DNA from: Pontibacter akesuensis
Lineage (GTDB): Bacteria > Bacteroidota > Bacteroidia > Cytophagales > Hymenobacteraceae
Direction: 5' to 3'
NCBI RefSeq assembly: GCF_001611675.1
Contig: NZ_CP014766.1
Location: 3,410,001-3,474,000, forward strand
Length of the DNA: 64,000 nt
Shown here: in pieces, positions 25,941 to 35,112 of the stretch
Layout: the number at the start of each line of letters is the position of its first letter
How positions within the stretch are numbered: position 1 is the stretch's first letter
The notes under the pieces: generated by a model
Databases searched by the model: none
What the model was told of the DNA's origin: nothing
What the model saw: only the letters and a program-made list of their open reading frames with translations
Translations under genes and position numbers: made by a program

Positions 25941-28343
25941 GTGCAACAGCATTCAATACATATAAAAGCGTTTTTTAGTCTTTTGGCTTTATTCTGTTTC
26001 GCCCACACCGCCTGGGCACAGGAACTGGAGAAGGCAAGCGTGTCCGGCAACGTGAGTGCCTCCACAGGCGAAGCACTTGCCGGCGTTACTGTGGTACTAA
26101 AAGAGACCGGTATAGGCACGGCAACCAACGCTGATGGCGAGTTTGAGGTGGCAGGCATCACTCCCGGGAATTATGTGCTGCAGTTCAGCTTTGTGGGATT
26201 CGAGACACAGGAGAAAGCTGTACAGCTAAAGGCATCGCAAAGAGAAACGGTAAGTATAAACCTCCGGGAGAAGTCCTTTGAAGTAAAGGGTGTTGAGGTA
26301 ATTGGGAAGTCCGCTGCCCGCCTGCTAAACGAGCAAGCTTACGCGGTTACCGCCGTTTCTACCAAGGAGCTGCAGAACAGCGTGGCGGATGCAAGGCAGG
26401 TCCTTAACCGCGTATCAGGTGTACGGGTACTGGAAGAAGGAGGATTGGGGTCAAATCTAAGCTTCACCCTGAATGGCTTTTCGGGAGACCAGGTGAAGTT
26501 CTTCCTGGATGGCGTTCCAATGGGCAGCTTCGGGACATCCCTTCGTCTAAGCGATATTCCTGTTAATACCATTGAAAGAATAGAGGTATACAAAGGAGTT
26601 GTGCCGGTTTGGCTGGGTACCGATGCGCTGGGTGGCGCTGTGAACATCATCACAAACAAAAAGAGCAACTTTCTCGATGCCTCCTACTCCATCGGATCTT
26701 TCAACACACACCGCCTGTCGCTGAACGGAGCCCGCACCAATCCTAAAACCGGCTTCACTGTCAGGGCAAACGCCAACTACAATTACTCCGATAACAACTA
26801 CAGAGTATGGGTGCCGATCACAGCGGGAAACAACGTGGTCGATTCAGCTGAGGTAGAGCGGTTCCATGACCGCTACCGCTCGGGCAACATGATGCTGGAA
26901 ACGGGATTGGTGAACAAGAAGTATGCAGATCAGCTTCTTGTGGGAGTGATTGCCGCAGCCAACGACCAGCAGGTGCAGACAGGCACCACCATGAGCAGTG
27001 TGTACGGCGGCATTGTCCGGAACAGCCGCTCGCTGGTACCCACCCTCAAGTATAGCAAAGACAACCTGTTGGTAGATGGCCTGAATGTGAGTCTTTACAG
27101 CGCGTACAGCATTACGGAATCCCAAATTATCGATACCCTAAGCGGGGTTACCTACAACTGGAGGGGGGAGGCAACGTATGTGCCCGGATCAAATGATGCC
27201 GAGAATCCATCCAGGAAAGCAACTTTCACAACCCTCTACGACAATGAACTCAACAGCCAGCTAAATGCTGGGTACGCCATCAGCCCGAAGCACTCGCTGG
27301 CCATTAACTATGCCCTGACAAACTTCCACAGGAAGGCGTTTGACACCGAGGACCCCGATAAGATCCAGAACAAGTTTCCGAACACCCTGAGCAAGCAGGT
27401 GGTGGGTGTCGCCTATAAGTATGATCCGACTGAAAAATGGAGTACCACCCTTTTTAGCAAGCTATACCTGCTCAGGGCAAAGACCAGCAAGGAGTATGAT
27501 TTCGGCACTGACACCCGCCGCGTAGCTTCCTACGAGAACAGTAACAAAAGCTTTGGCTATGGTGTTGCCACCTCTTATTTCCTGCTTCCCCAGTTGCAGC
27601 TGAAAGCATCGTACGAGCATACGTACCGCATGCCCTGGGCCTCGGAGATTTTCGGCGATGGTCTGTTTGTCTTGCCTAACCCGGAGCTGGGACCGGAGCA
27701 GAGCGACAATTTCAATGCAGGGGCCGCCTACGGCTTCAAGTTGTCGCAGGACCACCAGTTTAACATCGAGAGCAGCTTTATCTACCGCAAGGCAAAAGAC
27801 CTGATTTACCAGGTGGTGAGCGGAAGCCCCGAGACGTACTATAGCAACCTGAGCAAAACACGCACGCTGGGCGTGGAGGGAAGTATGAAGTATGCGTGGC
27901 GGGATATCCTGCACCTGGGCGGCGGGGCCACGTTTCAGGACATCACCGACCAGGCTGAAACTGTGTTCAGCCTTTACTCCGGCTACCAGCGCAACTTCCA
28001 GCAAGGCTACCGGCTGCCAAACACGCCCTACTTCTTTGCGAACGCCAACGCGGGGTTTACCTTCCGAAATGCGCTGGCGAAGGAGTCTGTCTGGAACGTG
28101 AACTATTACTATAATTTCGTGGAGCAGTATTTCCTGAGCTGGGCGAAGCTTGGCTCCCGCGACTCCAAGAAGATTATCCCGACGCAGTCGTCGCACAACC
28201 TCGAAATTTCCTGTAGCCTGAGCCAGGGCAAGTATAACATCTCCGCTGAAGTCCGCAACCTGACGGATGCGCGGCTTTACGATAAATATTACCTGCAAAA
28301 ACCCGGGCGCGCCTTTTACCTGAAGGTGAGGTACGTCCTCTAA
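25941..28343 (+). CDS. TonB-dependent outer-membrane receptor (XusA-like)
   Basis: 800 aa, start GTG 25941. Signal peptide to WAQ (about residue 27), then a carboxypeptidase-regulatory-like domain (SGNVSASTGEALAGVTVVLK, GEFEVAGITPGNYVLQFSFV), a plug domain (VAD-ARQVLNRVSGVRVLEEGG, RIEVYKGVVPVWLGTDALGG, AVNIITNKK) and a 22-strand barrel ending in an aromatic/leucine tail (KVRYVL). It imports ferric-siderophore-type ligands using TonB energy. The following DUF4374 lipoprotein and PepSY protein make the order the same as XusABC of Bacteroides thetaiotaomicron, a xenosiderophore (enterobactin, salmochelin) uptake system. No SusD partner is present. Ligand identity is inference. Confidence 0.9.
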   Translation: MQQHSIHIKAFFSLLALFCFAHTAWAQELEKASVSGNVSASTGEALAGVTVVLKETGIGTATNADGEFEVAGITPGNYVLQFSFVGFETQEKAVQLKASQRETVSINLREKSFEVKGVEVIGKSAARLLNEQAYAVTAVSTKELQNSVADARQVLNRVSGVRVLEEGGLGSNLSFTLNGFSGDQVKFFLDGVPMGSFGTSLRLSDIPVNTIERIEVYKGVVPVWLGTDALGGAVNIITNKKSNFLDASYSIGSFNTHRLSLNGARTNPKTGFTVRANANYNYSDNNYRVWVPITAGNNVVDSAEVERFHDRYRSGNMMLETGLVNKKYADQLLVGVIAAANDQQVQTGTTMSSVYGGIVRNSRSLVPTLKYSKDNLLVDGLNVSLYSAYSITESQIIDTLSGVTYNWRGEATYVPGSNDAENPSRKATFTTLYDNELNSQLNAGYAISPKHSLAINYALTNFHRKAFDTEDPDKIQNKFPNTLSKQVVGVAYKYDPTEKWSTTLFSKLYLLRAKTSKEYDFGTDTRRVASYENSNKSFGYGVATSYFLLPQLQLKASYEHTYRMPWASEIFGDGLFVLPNPELGPEQSDNFNAGAAYGFKLSQDHQFNIESSFIYRKAKDLIYQVVSGSPETYYSNLSKTRTLGVEGSMKYAWRDILHLGGGATFQDITDQAETVFSLYSGYQRNFQQGYRLPNTPYFFANANAGFTFRNALAKESVWNVNYYYNFVEQYFLSWAKLGSRDSKKIIPTQSSHNLEISCSLSQGKYNISAEVRNLTDARLYDKYYLQKPGRAFYLKVRYVL

Positions 28344-28379
28344 ATCTATACTACCAATTTTATAACCAGAGCAAAAAAT

Positions 28380-29600
28380 ATGTTTTCGATCAAAAAAGCA
28401 AGACAGCTGGCACTGCCTATTCTGAGCCTTTGTGCATCTGTTGCCTTTACCTCCTGCGACAGTGAATCGGATAACCCGACGCCTGTTGAAGCGAACCCGT
28501 TTGTGGTGTCGCTTGCCGTGGCGGGCAGCGATGGTGTTTTTACCTATTACACCGTTCCGTTTGAGGATGTGATGAGCGGCACCCTTTCTGCCGTGGGGCA
28601 GGGCGTTGAGCAGCCGGGCTACTATGAGTTCACGCAGTTTGACAACACCATCTACAGCATCGGCGGACTTGACAACAAGGATGTGGTGGGTATTTCGCAG
28701 GGGGAGGACGGACAGTTGCAGCGCATCGGAAACGTGTCGTTCGAAAGCGGCCTTGCCGACCTTATCGAAGTAGACGCGAACACCCTGCTGGGCCTGGAGT
28801 TGTCTTCCGGTTCAGACATGGTGAAATTCCATACCATTGATGCCAATGCGGTAACTGTAACCAATACCAGGCAGCGCCCGGTTTCCGATATTACAAACTT
28901 GAGGGTTCCGGCCTACGCGGGCATGCGCATCAGCGGCAACCACCTTTTCCTGAGCTACTACATCAGCGACCCGGCTACTTTTAACACCGCTTACACCGAT
29001 AAGGCGCAGGTAGCTGTTTATACTTACCCGGGGCTGGAGTTTGTGAAGGTAATAGAGGACGAGCGCACCGGCCCGATTGGGGGCTTTAACACCAAGTCGG
29101 GACTTATTAAGGATGAGAAAGGGGATATCTATGCACTTTCTCACTCTAACCCGGCAAACGGCTACAGCCAGACCACCAGAGACGGCGGCATCCTGCGCAT
29201 CAGAAGCGGCGAGGCAGCATTTGATCAGAACTATTTCTTTGATGTGGAGGAAGTAACCGGAGGCAAGAACATCGCGCACCTGAAGTATCTGGGTAACGGA
29301 AAAGCCCTTGCCGAAATCAACACGGCAGCCAATACGGACCAGGTAAGATGGTCGGATGGCCCCCTGCGCACAGCCATTGTAGACTTGTACAACAAAACAG
29401 TTACGTACATCGACGGTATTCCTGAGCATCCGGGCCACGGCAGAAGACTGTCTGCCCTGCACAACGAGAGCTTCGTGTACATGGCTATCCAGCACAATGA
29501 CAAGCGAAACTTTGTGTACAAAATAGACCTGCAGAACAACACAGCCACCAAGGGCGCTGAAGTAAACGCCAACTTTGTAGCTGGCTTCTTCAGGCTGTAA
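28380..29600 (+). CDS. DUF4374 surface lipoprotein (XusB-like)
   Basis: 406 aa. Signal peptide with lipobox FTSC (Cys26), then an acidic Ser/Asp spacer and a beta-propeller-like body with repeated strand patterns such as FTQFDNTIYSIGGLDNKDVV, LIEVDANTLLGLELSSGSDM, YAGMRISGNHLFLSYYISD and FVYMAIQHNDKRNFVYKIDL. In Bacteroides the DUF4374 lipoprotein XusB is a surface siderophore-binding protein that hands ferric-siderophore to XusA. The gene starts 36 bases after the receptor stop, so it shares its transcript. It lies just before a hairpin that separates it from the PepSY gene. Confidence 0.88.
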   Translation: MFSIKKARQLALPILSLCASVAFTSCDSESDNPTPVEANPFVVSLAVAGSDGVFTYYTVPFEDVMSGTLSAVGQGVEQPGYYEFTQFDNTIYSIGGLDNKDVVGISQGEDGQLQRIGNVSFESGLADLIEVDANTLLGLELSSGSDMVKFHTIDANAVTVTNTRQRPVSDITNLRVPAYAGMRISGNHLFLSYYISDPATFNTAYTDKAQVAVYTYPGLEFVKVIEDERTGPIGGFNTKSGLIKDEKGDIYALSHSNPANGYSQTTRDGGILRIRSGEAAFDQNYFFDVEEVTGGKNIAHLKYLGNGKALAEINTAANTDQVRWSDGPLRTAIVDLYNKTVTYIDGIPEHPGHGRRLSALHNESFVYMAIQHNDKRNFVYKIDLQNNTATKGAEVNANFVAGFFRL

Positions 29601-29621
29601 TACCTGATCAGAAAATACCTG

Positions 29622-29658
29622 GCAGCTTCACCGTAGAAAGGTGAAGCTGCTGTTTTCT
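29622..29658 (+). terminator. Hairpin between the XusB-like and XusC-like genes
   Basis: GCAGCTTCACC (29622-29632) pairs with GGTGAAGCTGC (29640-29650), loop GTAGAAA, followed by TGTTTTCTTT. It may terminate or attenuate transcription ahead of the third gene. Confidence 0.75.
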
Positions 29659-29683
29659 TTAAGAATTTTTGTGTTGCGTACAG

Positions 29684-30913
29684 ATGAACAGCAAAAAGAA
29701 GAATAGCCGGAGTGCTTTGAGAAAGCTGAATGATTGGCTGCACCTTTGGCTGGGCCTTGGCTCAGGCATTGTAGTATTTATCGTCAGCATCACGGGGTGT
29801 TTCTATGCCTTTCAGCAGGAAATAAAAGATGCCCTAGAGCCCTGGCGCTTTGTGGAGGTGCAGCATAAGCCTTTTGTGCCACCAAGCCAGCTGCTGGATA
29901 CGGCTCAGACCTACATGCCCGGCCAAACACCCACAGGTCTGACGTACAGCAACCAGGAAGGCGCTGCGGCTGTAGGCTATGAGGGCCTCGAGAATGGAAA
30001 GCATACCTTTACGGCTGTCTTTATGAATCCCTATACCGGAGAGTTCCTGCAAAAGCAGCAGGCGCTGGGGGAGGGGCAGTTCGACTTTTTCCAGTTTGTG
30101 CTGGATGGCCACCGGGCACTTTGGCTGCCGTACGAAATAGGCCGCCCGATTGTGGGAATCGCTACGCTTATTTTTCTGGTGCTGCTTGTAACGGGCCTGG
30201 TGATGTGGTGGCCCCGGAAGTGGAATAAGACCAATGTCAAAAAGAGCTTTAACATTAAGTGGAACGGCAGTTTTAAGCGCGTAAACTACGACCTGCACAA
30301 CGTGGTTGGCTTTTACAGCCTGCTCTTCGCCTTTGTACTGGCGGTAACGGGCCTGGTGTGGAGCTTCGGATGGTTTGCAGATTCCCTATACTATGTTACC
30401 TCCGGCGGAGAAGCCATGCCGGTTCACAGTCACCCGCACTCAGATGTCTCCAGAGCCGGAATGGCAAGCGATACCGTTTCAGCACTGGACAAAGCCTGGT
30501 ACAAAACCCTGGCCCAGGAGCCAGACGCGCAGGGTTTCTTTATGACTCCTACACTGGAGCACGCGGACGATGCCATCGAAGTGATTGCCTACCAGGACCA
30601 TGGCTCCTGGTATAACCGGAATGAGTATTATTATGACCGGTACACGCTGGAGCACTACCGTGTGAAAGGAGATAAGTATGAGGAGGCCAGTTTTGCAGAC
30701 CAGCTCTACATGCTCAACTACGACATTCATATTGGGGCGGTGTGGGGCTTGCCAGGTAAAGTACTTGCTTTCTTTTTAAGTTTGATTTGTGCCAGCCTGC
30801 CTGTAACGGGCTTCTTGGTGTGGTGGAATAAAAAGAAGAAGCCAAAAGCAAGTATAACTGCGGCCGATCACCAGCGCAAGATGAAACCACAAGCCGGTAT
30901 CGCCAAAGTATAG
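29684..30913 (+). CDS. PepSY-domain inner-membrane protein, putative ferric reductase (XusC-like)
   Basis: 409 aa from ATG 29684. Four membrane helices in the PepSY_TM arrangement: LHLWLGLGSGIVVFIVSITG near the N-terminus, IVGIATLIFLVLLVTGLVMW with WWPRKW, YDLHNVVGFYSLLFAFVLAV, and a C-terminal helix ending in GFLVWWNKKKK. Conserved histidines (LHLW, DGHRALWLP, DLHN, DIHIG) could bind heme, as in PiuB/FsrB-type siderophore reductases. XusC of the Bacteroides system is the same type of protein. It probably releases iron from imported siderophore at the inner membrane. The gene is 68 bases beyond the lipoprotein stop, across a hairpin. Confidence 0.88.
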   Translation: MNSKKKNSRSALRKLNDWLHLWLGLGSGIVVFIVSITGCFYAFQQEIKDALEPWRFVEVQHKPFVPPSQLLDTAQTYMPGQTPTGLTYSNQEGAAAVGYEGLENGKHTFTAVFMNPYTGEFLQKQQALGEGQFDFFQFVLDGHRALWLPYEIGRPIVGIATLIFLVLLVTGLVMWWPRKWNKTNVKKSFNIKWNGSFKRVNYDLHNVVGFYSLLFAFVLAVTGLVWSFGWFADSLYYVTSGGEAMPVHSHPHSDVSRAGMASDTVSALDKAWYKTLAQEPDAQGFFMTPTLEHADDAIEVIAYQDHGSWYNRNEYYYDRYTLEHYRVKGDKYEEASFADQLYMLNYDIHIGAVWGLPGKVLAFFLSLICASLPVTGFLVWWNKKKKPKASITAADHQRKMKPQAGIAKV

Positions 30914-31626
30914 TGAACCAGGAAAAAGCGGTGCTATCTGCAGCTAGTGTTGGTTCCTGAGGAGCCGCCCGGTTCAGCAACAGTGCCCTTTCGGCCGGAG
31001 GCAAATAATAGAAAGTATAAGAAGTTATAAGGCACTACCCCAGTGTCTCCGGAAGTCCAGAAATAGTATGCCCGCCGCAACACTGGCCGTAGGCATCAGC
31101 CGTGCAGCACCCTGTTCTCTTTTTCCGACTCCTCATCATTGTTCACCACCACTATTAGCTTGGCGAGGGGGTCCAGCACGGTGGTCCCGCTCAGAGTAAC
31201 CTATGCTGCGCCTCCTGCAGCTGCGCCCTCTGGCCTGGGCGTTTAATGTTCCGTCAGGATGCTGCTTGGCCGCTGTATGTTTACATATATACGGCCTGAG
31301 GCTATTGGATATTCCTTTCAAGCCTTGTATTTACTTCGCCAGTCGGGAGTAAAAGGTAACTGGTTGGGACTATTCGGATCAAACGGAATTGCTTTGAGAA
31401 AGAGAGGAGTGGATCAGGCGTTTCGGGTGGAGCAAAGTATGGTAATGCGTTTGAAGTAGATATGATTATATGGTTTAAATGATAGTTTGTAATAAACGGG
31501 ATCAAACTTAAGTTTCAAAAAAAACACCTGGCAAGCTGTAGCGCGGCTTTATTTTTCTTCAATGTAATATCTTTGCTGCACACGATATCAAATAAAACGT
31601 ATACTTCTGCATCAAACGCAACGACT
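30914..31626. other. Intergenic with possible short gene remnant
   Basis: About 710 bases. On the minus strand around 31185-31097 a 34-codon frame ending in a stop reads like a protein tail (TVLDPLAKLIVVVNNDEESE), but it is cut upstream by a stop and has no start. It may be a decayed gene. TATCTTTG at 31568-31575 is a -7-like box for the next gene, without a clear -33. Confidence 0.4.
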
Positions 31627-32136
31627 ATGAAAAAAATAAAACTACTGGCGCTGCTATGGCTACTTGCTGCCACGCCGCTGCTGGCACAGAACTACAAGAC
31701 AGGCATTGGCCTTCGGGGCGGCTACGTTTCCGGGCTCACCGTTAAGCACTTTGTCAATGGCACGAGCGCCCTGGAGGGCATTATCTCCCCGCGCTGGGAA
31801 GGGCTTCTCATTACCGGGCTGTACGAGAAGCATACCACCGCCTTTCAGGTAAAGCAACTGCAGTTCTATGGTGGCATTGGGGCACACGTGGGGCTGTGGA
31901 ATTTCCCGGACCACAAGCACAGACACCATCCCTGGTTCCACCATGACGACCATGACCACGACCACGATCATCATCGGGTGATCGGGGCAGACCTGGTGAT
32001 GGGGCTGGAGTATACTTTCAATGAGATACCTTTTACCCTTGGGGCGGATTGGAAGCCGGCCATCAACCTCATTGGTCACCAGGGTGTGTGGCTGGGGGAT
32101 GTGGCCCTGAACTTACGCTTCCTGATCAGCAGGTAA
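31627..32136 (+). CDS. Outer-membrane beta-barrel-like protein with His/Asp-rich loop
   Basis: 169 aa from ATG 31627. The signal peptide ends LLAQ (about residue 20). The body has alternating barrel-type strands (YKTGIGLRGGYVSGLTVKHF, LEGIISPRWEGLLITGLYE, LQFYGGIGAHVGLW, LVMGLEYTFNEIPFTLG, LGDVALNLRFLISR with terminal Arg). A loop at about residues 96-120 is almost only His and Asp (HKHRHHPWFHHDD then HDHDHDHH), a likely metal-binding insert that would be exposed in the periplasm or at the surface. It stands alone, with its own terminator-like hairpin. No family name is certain. Confidence 0.75.
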   Translation: MKKIKLLALLWLLAATPLLAQNYKTGIGLRGGYVSGLTVKHFVNGTSALEGIISPRWEGLLITGLYEKHTTAFQVKQLQFYGGIGAHVGLWNFPDHKHRHHPWFHHDDHDHDHDHHRVIGADLVMGLEYTFNEIPFTLGADWKPAINLIGHQGVWLGDVALNLRFLISR

Positions 32137-32188
32137 GGCTCCCTTGTTTTGGCAACATGCATTTCGGGTTGTTTGCCATAGGCAATTA

Positions 32189-32218
32189 AAGCAGGCTCCT
32201 TCGCAAAGGAGCCTGCTT
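32189..32218 (+). terminator. Hairpin after the His-rich barrel gene
   Basis: AAGCAGGCTCCTT (32189-32201) pairs with AAGGAGCCTGCTT (32206-32218), 13 bp with a 4-base loop. No T-run follows beyond the stem. Confidence 0.7.
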
Positions 32219-32546
32219 GCGTTACAGAAAATAAGACCGTTCGCGGTTAAATGTGTGGGCTACAGCTTTAAGACAGCTGCCGATACCTGTATCAGCAACG
32301 CTGACTCTTTACGTATACAGGGTTCCTTTTACCCGCTGGCGACGGAAAGTGCGCACTTAAGCCGGGTAACAATCCGTTATGCTAGAGGAGGCAAAGGAAG
32401 CTTAAAGTGTTGGCACCCTCCCGAAGTGGCAGCTGCACCCATGTAGCGTACTGGTAACAGATGCTGCCGGCAGCGCAGGCTGTCACCTTCCGTTTCCCCA
32501 CACGATACGTCGCCGTTACGAATCTTAAATTTAAATTCAGAGCATC
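32219..32546. other. Intergenic, no gene seen
   Basis: About 330 bases without recognised coding or regulatory sequence. Confidence 0.35.
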
Positions 32547-33398
32547 ATGTTTAAATATACTTACCGCTACTTCCTGTTTTTTCTGCTACTTCTGGCTGGC
32601 TGTAAGGAGTCTGAGGTGATGCCGCGGAACTCGCTTACCCTAGAGGAGGAGCAGTTGCTGCTGGGCAACCCCAGCGGCGCTACAGCCGAAAAGAGCAACC
32701 AGAGCAATTACCTGATTACAAAGCCGCAGTACGTGCTTTCCTACAGCCGTGAGCGCGGAACGCCTAACTGGGTAAGCTGGCACGTGACCCAGGACTGGCT
32801 GGGCACAGCCGACAGGCAGGATGATTTCCGGGCAGATCCCGCCTTGCCAGAGGAATGGTACCACGTTACGGCCAGCAGCTACCGGGGCAGTGGCTTCGAT
32901 CGGGGACACAACACACCCTCCGCAGACCGGACCAAAACCGCCGCGGACAACTCTGCCACCTTCCTGATGACCAACATGATACCGCAGGCCCCGAAAAGCA
33001 ATCAGGAGTTGTGGGCGAACCTCGAGGATTATACCCGTGGTCTGGTACGGCAGGGCATGGAGGTGTATGTGGTGATGGGCAGCTACGGCAGGGGCGGCAC
33101 AGGTAGCAACGGCAGCGCCAAAACCATCGACAACGGCAGAATTACTGTGCCCAGCCGCATCTGGAAAGTGCTGGTGCTGCTGCCAGAGGGCAACAATGAT
33201 CTGGAGCGGATTGACAGCTCCACGCGCGTGATAGCGGTAGACACACCCAACACCAACACTGTTCGCACAGACTGGGGAACGTACCGCACCACCGTAGATG
33301 CCATTGAGGAGGCTACCGGTTACAACCTGCTCTCCAGGCTTCCGGAAAAGGTGCAGCAAGTGTTGGAGAGCCAGGTGGATAAGGGATTAACGCGGTGA
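32547..33398 (+). CDS. Secreted DNA/RNA non-specific endonuclease (NUC1/NucA family), lipoprotein
   Basis: 283 aa. Signal peptide with lipobox LLAGC (Cys19), so the enzyme is anchored to a membrane, probably the outer one. The catalytic beta-beta-alpha-metal site is intact: SGFDRGHNTPSADR with DRGH at 118-121 (His121 general base), then TNMIPQAPKSNQELWANLE supplying the Mg2+-binding Asn and Glu (about 152 and 160). Upstream YVLSYSRERGTPNWVSWHV is typical of the family. It degrades DNA and RNA without sequence preference and could serve nutrition, biofilm remodelling or defence. The next gene encodes a NuiA-like inhibitor 40 bases on, which suggests self-protection from the active enzyme. Confidence 0.93.
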   Translation: MFKYTYRYFLFFLLLLAGCKESEVMPRNSLTLEEEQLLLGNPSGATAEKSNQSNYLITKPQYVLSYSRERGTPNWVSWHVTQDWLGTADRQDDFRADPALPEEWYHVTASSYRGSGFDRGHNTPSADRTKTAADNSATFLMTNMIPQAPKSNQELWANLEDYTRGLVRQGMEVYVVMGSYGRGGTGSNGSAKTIDNGRITVPSRIWKVLVLLPEGNNDLERIDSSTRVIAVDTPNTNTVRTDWGTYRTTVDAIEEATGYNLLSRLPEKVQQVLESQVDKGLTR

Positions 33399-33438
33399 TG
33401 CCTTGGCAAGTATAACTGACACGAAAGGAGGCAAAAAG

Positions 33439-33864
33439 ATGAGTGATAAAGAGATTGACGCTGCTACAGCTAGCTTGCTGAGAGAACTGCGCCAGCTTTC
33501 GGAGGGCCTGTGGTACGTAAGCGAGACAGACGCACCGCTGGAGGTGGTGCAGTATCCTGCTCAGGGCGAGAAAGAGTTAACTCACGCACAACTTGCGGAT
33601 TGGGCAGGTAAGCCAGCCGGTGCAACGGTGGAAAAAGCGGAGCTTCCTTATTTCTTCAGAAACATGACGAAGGAAAGTGAGGGTGCGACAGAAGAGGAGC
33701 GGCGGGATGCTCAGCGCTTTCAGGAGTTACAGCGCTTTCTGGAGCAGCACCTGCAGCACGTGCAGGTATACCGGGTGGGACAACGAAGTATCACAGCCTT
33801 CATACTTGGGGAGGCCCCGGCGGGTAACCTGGTCGGGCTTAAAACGGAGCTGGTAGAAACGTGA
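33439..33864 (+). CDS. NuiA-like nuclease inhibitor
   Basis: 141 aa. The start at 33439 is chosen because AAAGGAGG lies 7 bases upstream, one of the few clear Shine-Dalgarno sites in this window. A longer frame from 33403 would begin before it. There is no signal peptide, so it is cytosolic. The features LLRELRQLSEGLWYVSETDAPLEVVQY, LPYFFRNMT, and the C-terminal VYRVGQRSITAFILGE with NLVGLKTELVET match the NuiA family, whose Anabaena member binds and blocks the non-specific nuclease NucA. Gene order nuclease-inhibitor fits an immunity role against enzyme that stays or returns to the cytoplasm. The assignment rests on recognised pattern, not alignment. Confidence 0.82.
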   Translation: MSDKEIDAATASLLRELRQLSEGLWYVSETDAPLEVVQYPAQGEKELTHAQLADWAGKPAGATVEKAELPYFFRNMTKESEGATEEERRDAQRFQELQRFLEQHLQHVQVYRVGQRSITAFILGEAPAGNLVGLKTELVET

Positions 33865-34020
33865 GACCGGTAGCAACATGTAGATTCCTTTTAACATAAA
33901 TTAAGGATAGTGCAGTGAACAATAGTGACGCTACTTTAGGTTATATTTAATGACTGACAGGCCATCTAATGAGTTAACGTGCAGCTAAAAAACTAATGCC
34001 TTACGTTTAGAAACAGCACC

Positions 34021-34581
34021 GTGAAAAGAACTATTTACTTCATCCTTATACTAGTTTATACTTGCCTGGGCAGCGCCAGCGCCAGTACGGGGCAACGTAC
34101 CATCGAGGCACAACCCGACACTTTTCCTGTGCCGAAGAACATAAAAGGCATGTTGTTTTATGTGCAGCGCGACCCTAATACCAATACGGTGGTGTATGAA
34201 CTGAACAAGGCTTCTGACGGGGCGCTGGATGAAAAGGAACCGATTCATCCTTTTTGGATCAGGTATCCGGAGGGAGGCGTGCAAAAGGAGCTTAACTACG
34301 TGCAGCGCAAATTCGCCTATGGCCTGCACACAAAGAAGCTCAGCAAGGATAACTATGAAATTAAGTTTGTGTGCTATGATAAACTGGCGCTAAACCTACG
34401 CAAAGGAGCAGACGGAACCTATCACGTCTATACCACCATCAACAAGAAAGAGACCATACTGGACCGCATATTTGTGCGGGTGGAGGGAGGGACTTTTTGG
34501 GTGCCCAATGTGCTGTACGTGGAGCTGAAAGGAAGAGACGCTGCAACGGGTAAAGCTGTGGTTGGCCGATTTAAACCCTGA
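34021..34581 (+). CDS. Secreted DUF4833-like protein
   Basis: 186 aa, start GTG 34021. Signal peptide to about residue 23 (SASA-ST). Motifs are GMLFYVQRDPNTNTVVYELN, PFWIRYPEGGVQKELNYVQR and KFAYGL, LRKGADGTYHVYTTINKKE and VLYVELKGRDAATG, which fit the DUF4833 family of Bacteroidota exported proteins of unknown role. The DUF number is from memory. It is monocistronic; the 156-base gap to the nuclease inhibitor holds no recognised terminator. Confidence 0.75.
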   Translation: MKRTIYFILILVYTCLGSASASTGQRTIEAQPDTFPVPKNIKGMLFYVQRDPNTNTVVYELNKASDGALDEKEPIHPFWIRYPEGGVQKELNYVQRKFAYGLHTKKLSKDNYEIKFVCYDKLALNLRKGADGTYHVYTTINKKETILDRIFVRVEGGTFWVPNVLYVELKGRDAATGKAVVGRFKP

Positions 34582-35112
34582 TCAACGAGGCAGGAGACGT
34601 ACAACCGGCGCACGAAATGTGTGGTGAAACGTAAAAGCATGGAAGAATACCTTTTAGGTGTGCCGCTCAAGCCTCTGTAGAGCTATATCTGCGTGCAGGA
34701 ACATGTAGTCGGTTGGAGAAGCACACAGCCACACCAGCAATAGAGATTTCCCCATACCTGGTGCAGCGGATGAGTCCTTTGGTATCCGCCGGTTGAATTC
34801 CGTTGCAGTGTTGCAGCAGGAAATTCCTGGTGAGAAGATCATTTCTTCTGTGGTTATGTAGTTCCAGGAAGTCGACAATATGCCACTCTCACAGATCTTC
34901 TGCTGCAACGTTAGTCTGCCTTTCGTACCTTTGCCCGGCATTTCTTAAACGTCCAGGAAACAGATTTATGCATTAACCCCCCGCACACGTAAACGAAGGG
35001 TATTATTCGATTAAATATAAGACTGCCTATACTTATTTAATTGAAGCGTAACCCTACTACAACTGCAGGTTTGAAAAAGCTACATGCTGCAGGCACACCG
35101 ACAAATTAACCC
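34582..35112. other. Intergenic with a -7-like box
   Basis: About 530 bases. TACCTTTG at 34926-34933 fits the -7 consensus and could start a transcript for the YeiH-type gene with a leader of about 170 bases; no TTG is at the right distance. No credible gene was seen. Confidence 0.4.

Noticed and set aside
31097..31185. Minus-strand 34-codon protein-like tail
   Set aside because: No start, closed by a stop upstream and no recognised family; at best a remnant.
34654..34941. 95-codon minus-strand frame
   Set aside because: Lies over a -7-like box, has mixed composition, and shows no family or start signal.
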